The notes beneath the pieces are model-generated. The model ran no database searches, had not been told where the DNA came from, and was given only the letters and a program-made list of their open reading frames with translations. Shown in pieces: positions 10,801 to 22,800 of a DNA stretch of 64,000 nt (positions are counted from its first letter, which is position 1; every line of letters begins with the position of its first letter). Source of the stretch: Calliphora vicina (Eukaryota > Arthropoda > Insecta > Diptera > Calliphoridae); NCBI RefSeq assembly GCF_958450345.1, contig NC_088782.1:111320358-111384357 (forward strand). The letters run 5' to 3'. The position numbers and the translations under genes were made by a program.

Positions 10801-13800
10801 GACCATATAACCATATTTCGGGAAGAAATTTGTATGGGCGCTAGGAGAAATCATGAACCGATTCTTATAATTTTTAACAGAGTTAGTCCTTTTAACATAA
10901 AAATAACGTGTGTAAAATTTGATGGTATTATCTGCAATATATTTGCACAAATAACAAAAACAATTTTAAAATTATCAAGTTTTTTTTTAGGTTGTCTTAG
11001 ATTTTGGTTCATAACTCTGGTTCCTCTGAACCGATTTTGCTGATTTTCAATACCAAACTGCTTAGGAGAACAATAAACATTTTTCTTGCAAGTTTACCAA
11101 CTTTCGTTGTCTATTTTGACCGTGAGTGTGTTTTACACAGACAGACAGACGGATATAGCTCAATCGACTTAGAATTTCATAAGGATCAATAATATATACC
11201 CTCATTCACCACTTACCACTCAACCTACAGTTTTGATTTCTTTTTTATTTGATTGAATTTATTATTACAACTTAAAAAAAATATTATTTTTATAGTTCTA
11301 ATCAATAGTTATGAATTTATGAATCCCTTCATTTAAGGTTTTTATAGTGCTTCTGCCATCTGCCTCTACCACACTTTTGAACACCTTTTTTTGTACTCTT
11401 CAATTCTCTTTTAACAAGAGCCCAATATCTCTCTACTGGCCTTAGCTCCTTTCAGTTTGGAGGATTTGCCTATACCATATTATTATTCTTGTACCACTCA
11501 AGACCTTGCTTACCATAGCGACAGGATGCCAAATCAGGCAAAAAATAACTAGACACATTAAGAAGTCTAATGAATGGAAGCATCCTTTTTTTATATCCTC
11601 CACCTTCGCGAGAAGGGTATATTTAAGTTTGTCTTTCCGTTTGTAATTTCCACAATATAATTTTGCGACCCTATAAAGTATATATATTCTGGATCCTAAT
11701 AGATAGCGGAGTCGATTAAGCCATGTCTGTCTGTCAGACATGCTTTTGAGAAGTTTCCTATTTAAAATCAGCAAAATCGGTCCACAAATGGCTGAGATAT
11801 GAGGAAAAAACCAGGACAACCTTGATTTTTGACCTATATCTGGATTACTAAGTCATTAGTATAGACAATATGGATATCTAATGATAGATATTTCAAAGAT
11901 CTTTGCAACGACGTATGTAAAAATATAGTAAGTTGGACCTACAATGGGTCAAAATCGGAAAAATATTTTTTAAACCGATTTTTTTTCACCAAAAAAAAAA
12001 AATTTAAATTTAAAATAACGAACATTTTTTTTTCCAAAAAATGAAAAAGCAACTTTGGAAATTGGCTTTAGAAACAGACATGTTCTCCCGATACTGTTTA
12101 ATAACATTGGAATCAGTTTGACGCCAGACCTTTGATTGTTTTTCCAACTTTTTGTGGGACCAATTTGGGTTTTGTTGCTGCAACTGTATATTGCTTGCCA
12201 TATCAAGAACTTTTTGTAAAAATTTTCTGCTTTTGGGTCATAAACTTATCTACAACATTCCCTCGACCATCAGCAACATAAAAATATTGACCCGGAAGCT
12301 GCGAAAAATTTTATAGAACATACGTTTCGTCATCCATTATACTTCAGTTTCCGCGATCTGTCTTTGGCCTCTAAATTTTTAGCAGCGTTTCTGTCAGGAA
12401 CTTTTTGAGCCTTGTATGTTTTTAAACCTGCATTGGCTTTAACTTTTCGTATCAAATAGTCCGAGTACTGAGCTAACTGGAGTGTTTTGCTACCGGCTGT
12501 GTTGGGAGCTCTTTTGAAAATGTTTTCTATTTATTGACTTTAGAAACATCATGTGGACCATTTCTTCTACCTGAACCAGGTTTTATATCAATGGACAAGT
12601 TCACCCGATACTGTTTAATAACATTGGAATCAGTTTGACGGCAGACCTTTGATTATTTTTCCAACTTTACTTTTCAAAGGTAACTTGATAAAAAAAATCA
12701 AATAATACTTGGGTTAAAAGTTTTAAGGAAAACCGTGTGTTAGGGTTCCATGATTAGAACTCAAGTGTTAAGTCGTTCTGGTTTCACTTTTCTGCTTAAT
12801 CAGCAACGTTGCTCAATCGATAAATTTATTATTTTATATTGTTCATTATGTTTAAAAACAATATGTTTAAGCAAAACACTCAATATTGTTAATTTGTCAA
12901 GGATATTGTTACAAATACTGCTTCCATTTCATCCTTTTTTTCCTTAAGCCTTTTTTGTTTAAACTCTATTAAAGAGTTTTCTCCTTACACTTCCTGTTGT
13001 CAGATATGAAAGAAGATGCCTTTTGTTTTATTATTTTTTACCATAAAACAAAAAAAAAATAACTTCAAACTAAACTAATATATAACAGAATAAAACCTTA
13101 AAAAAAAAACAAGAAACTAGCTGAACATCACAAATCTGTGGTGTTATTTTGCACTAAAGTGCAATATCAGTCACCATGGGGTTCATGACATTTGATGAGT
13201 CTATAGTATATGGGTATGAACAAGTGTTCAAGCATATGAGTGTATCTTGATTATATTACATTTATACATACCACAGAACGACAACACTGATTGAATTGTT
13301 TTCAATTGAATGAGTATGGAGCGGTGACTGGTCTTGTAGTATAGAATGTTATACCATTTCCAACAGAAATTTAAAATTGATACAGAAATTCTTTGTTCTT
13401 ATAGTTATCTATAGAATCACGCCGCATATTTTCTAGATCCCTAACAGATTTTGTAACCATTTGGGAAGTCTTATTTTATGTCCAATCGTAAGTTATTATA
13501 TAGTCTCAGTTTTGCATCTATCGTAAGTATTTATATAGTCCTTAGCTTCAATCATAGGTCTTTACGTAGTCTTAGTTTAGCTTCAATTTAAGCCTAAGTC
13601 CTGGAATAGCTTCAATGGTAGGTCTTTAGTCATGGAATAGCTTCAATCGTAGGCCTTTAGATTATCTTAGTTTAGCTTCAATCATAGCCTTAACTTATCT
13701 TCAATCTTAGGTCTTTATATAGCCCTGGAATAGCTTCAATCGTAGGTCTTTAGATTGTCTTAGTTTAGCTTCAAACTTAGACCTAACTTATCTTTTATAT

Positions 13801-16800
13801 AGTCCTGGAATAGCTTCAATCGTATGTCTTTAGATTGTCATAGTTTAGCTTTAATCTTAGCCTTAACTTAGCTTCAATCGTAGGTCTTTACATAGTCTTA
13901 GTTTAGCTTCAATATTAGGTATTTATATAGTCCTGGAATAGCTTCAATCGTAGGTCTTTATGTAGTCTTAGTTTAGCTTCAATCTAAGCCTTAACTTATC
14001 TTCAATGGTAGGTCTTTATATAGTTTTGGAATAGCTTCAATCGTAGGTCTTTATATAGTCCTGGAATAGCTTCAAACTTAGCCTTAAGTTATCTTCAATC
14101 GTAGGTCTTTATATAGTCCTGCAATAGCTTCAATCGTAGGGGTTTATATAGTCCTGGAATAGCTTCAAACGTAGGTCTTTATATAGTCCTGGAATAGCTT
14201 CAATCTTAGCCTTAAGCTATCTTCAAACTTAGGTCTTTATATAGTCCTGGAATAGCTTCAATCTTAGCCTTAAGCTATCTTCAAACTTAGGTCTTCATAT
14301 AGTCCTGGAATAGCTTCAATCTTAGCCTTAAGCTATCTTCAAACTTAGGTCTTTATATAGTCCTGGAATAGCTTCAATTTATATAATCCTGGAATAGCTT
14401 CAAACTTAGGTCTTTATATATTCCCGGAATAGCTTCAATCTTAGCCTTAAGTTATCTTCAATCGTAGGGGTTTATATAGTCCTGGAATAGCTTCAATCGT
14501 AGGTCTTTATATAGTCCTGGAATAGCTTCAAACTTAGCCTTAAGTTATCTTCAATCGTAGGTCTTTATATAGTCCTGGAATATCTTCAATCTTAGCCTTA
14601 AGTTTAAGGGGTTTATATAGTCCTGGAATTGCTTCAAACTTAGGTCTTTATATAGTCCTGGAATAGCTTCAATTGTAGGTCTTCATATAGTCTTAGTTTA
14701 GCTTCAATCTTAGCCGTAAGTTAGCTTCAATCGGAGGTCTTTACATAATCTTAGTTTAGCTACAATAGTAGGTCTTTACATAGTCTTAGTTTAGCTTCAA
14801 TCGTAGGTCTTTACACAGTCTTAGTTTAGCTTCTAGATATTCTTAGGTTTTCATCAATTGTTCTTTTTATTTTCCACTTTATCTTGGAAATGGTTTACTT
14901 CCCGATGCTGTTATTATGCTGGTTTATTGAAAACAACTGCACTAAATTTTTTTTTTATTCTAGAGTTTAGTTTATTAAAAACAACTACAAAAAAATAAAA
15001 TAAATGCTGAAAAAACGAGAAAAATCGTAAATATTTTTGCTGCTTAAATGCATAAGTACAATATAAAGCTATTTTTGCTAAGAAAAACATCTTTAGAATA
15101 ACTCTTCTGTGGAAAGTATGAATATCGAAATTATTTTGTTTATCTTTGGAATTACAATAAAATTTGCACTTACAATGTGTGGCAGGCGGAGGTGAAGCGT
15201 TGTTGGAATATTTCCTTTAAATGTTGCAAGAGTTCAGCAATTTAAAAAACTTTAATTAAATCATGTGTTTGTCAGTTGTTTGAAGATATCTTTATACAGT
15301 ATAACGAGTATCTTTTATGGTATTATTATTCTCCATCTTTCTTCATTTCTTGTGCATGAATTTAATATCGTAAATGTTTGTAAAGTGTCTTATCAATTAA
15401 ATGGGAGTATCTTGCTTAATTGAAATAGTTGGGGTTTTGTAGTAGAAAAAGGTCTTTAAACTCTTTCTTAACTATAATTTTCTAATTGATTTAATTGAAT
15501 TAGGAGATGCATAACAAGTTCTAATTTAAAATTACATAATTGAACCGTCCCATAGTAGAATTCATATTCAAATTCTGCTCAAATATGCTGATTTTTTCTT
15601 TATAATTCTGTTTAACTTTTGGTATCCCAGACTTCTTTCAAAATCCAAATAAAAATTTATTACTTTTTTACTTTAAGAATCATAAATTCCCCAATTAATT
15701 TCTTTATTTCCTTTCTCTCTCTCTCTTCTTAGGAACTTCAGCATGAGCGTGAGTCCTTGCAAGAGCGCATGTCCGAACAAACTCAGCGCATCTCCGCCTT
15801 GCAATCACGACTCGAGGAGCAACGTCAACGTGCCGAAGAACTGCAACGCTGTAACACCTCCGATTTGAATATACGACTGCATGATGTGCAAAATGAATTG
15901 CAAAATTTGCGTGAAACTCTGTCGAATCGTGACAAACAAATTGCCACCATGAAGCAACAACTGGAAAAGAGTAAAATGGCCATAGATCGTTTGGAAGCAG
16001 AACTGGCAGTAGAACATCAACCCGATCGTAGTGCCCTTGAAAGATTGGAGAACGAACTCAAACAAAAGCAATTGGAAAATCAAAAGCTAAAGGATAAAAT
16101 CAAAAATGAAATGATCAATAAATTGGCATTGCCCGATCTAATGGAAACCATGTTGGCTGATAAAAATGAAGAGATTGATCATTTGAAGGAGCAATTGGAG
16201 AGCAAAGAAAAGGAATTGCAATCGGTATTGGATATAAGTCAAGCTTCATCGCTGGGTACAGCCAAGAAACCGGAAGAGGCTAGCACAAAATTAAGCGCCA
16301 GGACTCTAAGTGATATTGTTTCCATAACTGAGTTTGATGAGCCAGATGTGGTGCGCAGAGCGGCTGCTCATAACATGACATCTCCTCTGCTGCTGCCCGA
16401 AGGTAGTGGCGGCTTTTTACACAATACCATGGATACTTCCAAGGGTGTGGTGGCTAATTTGACCCACAAAAGAACCGAGGATTTGTCGGGCTTTACCACT
16501 TTACAACAGGTTAATACCTTTGATCATCCCCACTACTTCCAAGATCCCAACATATTAATGGGTTCAGCCCAATCACAAGCCTCTATTGCCCCCGCTTTAG
16601 TGCCAAGACAAATTAACTTCTCTGCCATGACCGAAGATTCGAAATTGAAAACTCCCAATAATTTCCAAACGACGGATAATAAGGAGACCCAGGCCAAAGA
16701 GAATTTACAGCAAGAAATCCATCAACTTAAAGAAAAGATTCAAGAGCTTGAAAAGGAAAAGGAGAAGAGTGCCGACTATTTACTATCCTCCCAACTAAGA

Positions 16801-19800
16801 TTGACCAATCTTCAGGATGAATTGGCTCATAGTCAAAAGGAAATAATGAGCCTGCAAGCCGAATGCAAGAAAAATAAAGAACTGCAGCAACAACTCCTCG
16901 AGAAATCTGTGGAAATAGAAAATCTTTTGCACGAACAAGAGAAATTGAAAAAGGAAAAGTCAGAATTACTCAGTAAAAATGAAAAGAATTTAAGAAACTA
17001 CCAGGAAAGTGAGGAAACTCTAATCAAACGTTTAAGAGAAATGGAAGAGAAAATCTTGAAAAATACCGAAAATGAAATGAAAGAAAGAGAAAACTTGCGC
17101 AAGGAACTGCTGGTGGTAAGCGAGTCGCATGAACAATGCAAATATGTACAACGCGATAATGAGGATCGCAAAAAACAAATCGAATTATTAAATCATGAAA
17201 TCAAAATCAAAGATGAGAGGCTTTTGACTTTAACCACGAAACTAACCTTAGCCGAGGATACCATAGCAGAGCTGCAACTACAAATCACTAGTTTACAGCA
17301 AGATGTGGAGAAATTAAAGCAACAAAACAGTGACAATAGCTCCAAACAGTTTTCGGTGGATGAAATAGCCCAGCAGGTGGAAAAAGAGTTGAACTATTCG
17401 GCCCAATTAGACTCGAATATTTTGAAGGCCATAGAAAGTGAAGAGGAGAATAATTTAGATCGTTCGCATCAAGAGAAAATCGTGGCCAATGAACATCCCG
17501 GTACCACAGATGATGAAAACTTTACCGGCGAACGAGAATTGCTAAATCAATTGGAAGCTTTGAAAACACAAATCTCAGTGGAAAGAGAACATGCTGAGGA
17601 TATACGCCAGGAATTGTTAATGCAAAAACAGCATTCGCAAGAAATACAAGAACAAGATGTGGTCATTATAGAGGCTATGCGTAAAAGATTGGAATCAGCC
17701 TTAGAACAAGAAGATGAACTGCACAAACACCTGGACATAGAAAGAGAAAGATGTGAACGTTTGCAGACACAACTAACCACTTTGCAAAGGACCGATAGTC
17801 GCCGAAATTCTGCACTTTTGAAATCGCCCACAGAATCACCCCGCAAGTCGCCCAGATCCCTGAACGACTTTGAATCTGAGCTGGCCGACAGGCTAAGAAG
17901 TGAAATTAAATTATTAACTGCCCAAAATGAAAGAGAACGTGAGCGGTCAGCTGATTTACAAAGAAACACTGAAAGGGAAAGAAACCGCTATGAAAAGGAA
18001 TTAACCGAAAGAATTGACTATTGTGAGAAACTTAAACGTGAAATGGACAAAGTGGCCAGAGATAAAGACAATGCCGAAATGGAAATAGAACATTTACAGG
18101 AACGTTTAACTTTACAAACCCAAGAGATAGAATCCCTGGAGGCACGCATAGCCAGTCTGCAGGAGGCCGAAACACGCCGCTTTACACGCAAAGAAAAACA
18201 GCACAAAGAATATGCCCAACTAATGGCCGAAATACAGGAGCTAAAAACCCAACTCTATGCTGTGGAATCAGAAAAGGAAGGTCTCAACAAAACCATTAAC
18301 CAGCTACGTTTCGATGTGGAACGATCGGCCCAAAGAGAAGTCAAACTAGCCGAGGCCTTGGCCAATGCTAATACCAATCTGGCCATGCGTGAAGGCCAAA
18401 CCAGCGTACCCGAACAATTTCTACAGAAAATGAAAGAAATCAATAGTCTGCTGGCAGAAAATACTCAAGAAAACAAACAAATGGCCGAGACAGTACAATA
18501 TTTGGTGGAGGAACGCAGACAATTGCAAAGAAAGTGTGAAGAGCTGGAATCTCAATTGAGTGGCACGGCCAATATTAGTGAGCTGGAAGAACGTTGCAAT
18601 CATTTGCTGGGACGCTATTTACGTGTGGAGTCGCATCGCAAGGCGTTGGTGTATCAAAAGCGTTACCTAAAGATTTCCCTGCAAAACTATCAGGACAGTG
18701 AGCAACGGGCTTTGGCCGCTTTCAATGGCGGTCAATTGTTGCAGAACACCAGACCCAAAAAGAAATTAAAGTAAGTTTTTCTTTTAGAGATTTGCAGAGA
18801 TAGTACTGGAATATTTATATTTGTTTGTTTGTTTATTTTCAGGACTGTAGCCTTGGCTATTATTGCCATACAGCGTATGAAGTATATTGGTCGCATTTGG
18901 CATACTGGCAAACGGATTGTTTCCAAGTCAGTGTTTACTATAACGCAACAAAAGTGAGTAGAGAATAATGAATATTAGTTATTATTATTATTATGAACTT
19001 TTAAAAACGATTTAAATTCAGTTTATATTTGTAAATCATGTTTTGATAAGTTGCTCATCACACTATACCTGTGGTGGTCATCTTTATCACACTGCAGTGT
19101 CCCTCCCATGCACTATAGGTAATTTTACCCATTTTTGAGGCAAAAAGTCATTTTTACACTTTCAAGAATGCATTTGTTGTTGTTGGCATTTGATAAAGAA
19201 AACATTAAAGCAAATAACGGCAAGTTTTGTTTTTGTAAAAAATTAACGGCGTCCGCTTAGCAAGTGGTCAAAGTCATTGATTGTGAGAAAAGTGTTGAAA
19301 GCAGTATATACAGGGTGATTTGGTCGAATTTTTAAGTTTATTTAAATAGTTAAAAAAACAAAAATAAATTTTAATTAAATATGGAAAACAAAAGTGATAG
19401 TAAGTGCTTAATAGTTTAAGAAAAATATTTTGTAAAAAAAAATAGTTTTTGGCGAAAAAACTCATAATTCCGACATAACCTTTAATTTTAGGATTTTTTC
19501 TGAAAAATGAATTTTGAATAAGCTTTTAAAAAATTGGCCGAATTTGGCCGGGTTTAAACAATCAGAAACGTGTTAAATGAAGAATTTTGAGTTTAATTTG
19601 TCAATTTCATGTTGCACTTTTTGAGAAATATGATTTTTCGTAAGCAGCCTCCGCTTGCAAAATAGTGAAATTGCAGAAATTTGGTTGGATGCGCAAAATA
19701 AAAGAAGAAGAATGGTGTTTTTTACAATTTTATTGTTGGTTAAATTGAATTCGGCAATGTTTTGATTGAGGAATCCGGTTATGTGAAAGAAAAAGTTCGA

Positions 19801-22800
19801 ATTTTTTGTAAGAATATCTCAGTTAGATGGATGATTTCCGGCCATATTGGATCCGCCTTTTGAATCTGAAAAATTTTACATCAGATTCGAAATCAGCATC
19901 CTTGAGTACCCCCATATACTGATTGTCATGTAAATCAGAAGACATTTTAAATTTTACGCCGCCATATTGGATCCGCCATTTTGAATCTGAAAAATTTTAC
20001 ATCAGATTCGAAATCAGCATCCTTGAGTATCCCCATATACTGATTTTCATGTAAATCAGAAGACATTTTAAATTTTACGCCGCCATATTGGATCCGCCAT
20101 TTTGAATTTGAAAAATTTTCATCTCAGATTCGAAATCAGCATCCTTGAGTATCCCCATATACTGATTTTCATGTAAATCAGAAGACATTTAAAATTTTAC
20201 GCCGCCATATTGGATCCGCCATTTTGAATTTGAAAAATTTTACATCAGATTCGAAACCAGCAACCTTGAGTATCCCCATATACTGATTTTCATGTAAATC
20301 AGAAGACATTTTAAATTTTACGCCGCATTTTGGATCCGCCATTTTGAATTTGAAAAATTTCATCTCAGAATCGAAATCAGCAACCTTGAATATCCCCACA
20401 TACCGATTTTCATGTAAATCAGAAGACATTTTAAATTTTACGCCGCCATATTGGATCCGCCATTTTGAATTTTAAAAATTTCATCTCAGATTCGAAACCA
20501 GCAACCTTGAGTACCTCTATATAACAATTTTCATGTAAATCAGAAGACATTTTAAATTTTACGCCGCCATATTGGATCCGCCATTTTGAACTTGACAAAT
20601 TTTACATCAGATTCGAAAGCAGCAACCTTGAAAACCCGCGTATACCGATTTTCATCCTTGTTCAATGATTCCTTATAGTTTTGGCCACAAAAATGTGTGA
20701 AATTACCTATAGTGCCATGTTTATGAGTTTAACATCTCATCTTCAAATAATTTTCATGAAGCCTAACTCCTCTATTGATTTCCAAAGTCTTTTTTTTAGA
20801 AATCGACCCAATAGTTGAGTTGTTTGTAATGAATACCATTTGTTTTGTGTTTATCTTTTCTGAAAAAGGTTTGATATGAATTTCAATCTAATTTGAATCA
20901 TGGTTTTCAAGAATATGTATTTAAAACAATATAGATCAGATGATAGATGGCAAGAAATATGAATATTTAAAATAAAAGTGAAAAAAAATGTCGGAGATTA
21001 ACAAAATACAGTCTCAATCAACCGGATTAGATTCTAAACAGTTTACATTTGGTAAAAACTATATAAATTCAACTCGGGTTATTTCAAAATTTCATTTTAA
21101 AGGAAAAACATTAAAATTTTCATGAATTGTAGTTCATATTTGTTTCGTGTTCCATTTGAAAGCCAAGACTTTTAAATTATAACGAAGTAAGCTTCAAAAA
21201 TCGAATATTTTCTCTAAATTTTCGAAGAAATCTAATAAAACTGGAACCTTTGGCTTGTTTAGTTTATGATAATTATAGAAATAAATCTCTATTACTTTAT
21301 ACCAATGGAAACTTATGATTTTTTTAGAAGAGTTTGCTGAAAATACTTTCGAAACTTCTGTTAGAAACAAAATCTCTCTTATTATTATCCAATTCTAAGC
21401 TCATTTCCCTTACGAACTGAACTAATTAAGTTTATGCTTCAATAAAACTTAAGGTTATTTCAAAATTTTCTTGTAAAGAAAAAATTCGTTAAATTTTCTT
21501 GAAATGAAGTACGAAAATGTTTAGTTTTCTATTCGTAAGCCAACAGCTCAGATTATTACATATGTGAAACAAATGACAGTTGTCAAAAAAGTTTTGAATG
21601 GTTGTGATTTGCAGAGCGAGAGAAAAAAATACAATTTTCAATAGGCAACTAGTGTAAAATAAAATTGTCCCTCTTTTCAAAACACAACCATTTTGATATT
21701 TTCTTTTGTTATTGGAGTAACCCAACAGATTTTTCGAAGAAATCTAAAAAACCTGAAACCTTTCGCTCGGCTAGTTTGTGATAATTAACCCTCTAATGAT
21801 TAAGCATGCCTCAAGGCACTCATCGAAAAATGTCAATAAATGAAAATATAACTGAATGCCTTTTAAAATAATTTAAGTACTTTATTTTAGCAACTGTTAC
21901 ATGAGTTTTAGAAATAAAAAATGGCTTGAGGCATGCTTAAGCATTAGATTAACCCTCTAACAAATAAATATATTTTACTTGAGTCAAATTGTTAAGAAAG
22001 TCATTCAAAACTTCTGTCTGATACCTGTCAGTAATTTAGTTTCTGATAATTTTAAAACTAGATTTCAATATGATTGACAACCCATTTGAGGCGCTTTGCC
22101 TTATATGAGACTAAATGTGTGAGAAATTCATTGGTTGTCATCAGATGTTTTAAGTTGAAAGTGAAAAAGTCGTCGGGGTTTATAAAATTTTAGTTCATGC
22201 TAACTTTTTCTAACTGTAGTTATATAAAATAACTCAAGATATCTTTGAATATATCAGTTATTTGTCAGACAAATGTTTGAAAAACAAATTTATTAGGGTT
22301 TCTATATGACTAACAACCTATTTGAGGCAGTTTAATAAGGGCCTTATTCAGAAACACGAAAGGAAAATAATTTAAAAATTTTTTTATGAAAAACACTCAA
22401 AAATTATTTGAAAACTGAGTAATTTTCATACAAAAATTTTAAAATCGTTTTCCTTTCGTGTTTCTGAATTAAGACCTAAGTATGACATTGGGTGTTTTAT
22501 ATTGAAAGTGAAAAATTATTGAAGTCTACTGAAATTTGCAATAGAATCACTTTATTAGTAAAATTAAAGAAAAACTTTTTAAGAATTCTTAATTAAAATT
22601 AAATTTGTTTTTATTACATTCTTTTAAATTTTTCAAAAAAGCTCTGCAGCAAACAAAAAACCATTAGTGACTGTGAATTTACAAGTGAAACTTAAGAAAA
22701 ACCATAAAAATACCAAAATTGAATAAAGTTAGTATCAGCTTTTAAAATCTTAGAAATAAATACACCAGCAATTAAATTAAAATTTAGAAAACACCTTTTA

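Larger units (their letters stand above)
10121..12720 (-). pseudogene. Tc1/mariner (DDE) transposase relic I, interrupted by two INE-1-like insertions
   Basis: The terminal repeat GTGATCGAAAAAATC-type sequence lies at 10121-10155 (GAGTGAGATCGAAAAAATCG); the same end occurs at 41558-41590 and 42786-42820. Reading the - strand, the N-terminal half is at about 12720-12210 (LAQYSDYLIRKVKANAGLKT, MDDETYVL) and a C-terminal part at about 11580-11220 (a WPDLAS-like stretch, then a KELRPVERYWAL-like stretch). A second copy of the helix-turn-helix part sits at 12068-12165. Stops and shifts are frequent. The INE-1-like copies occupy 10157-11213 and 11586-12045. Confidence 0.7.

Noticed and set aside
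17547..17969. Open frames on the - strand within the large Plp exon
   Set aside because: They are Cys/Ser-rich shadows of the coiled-coil coding strand, with no domain or promoter.
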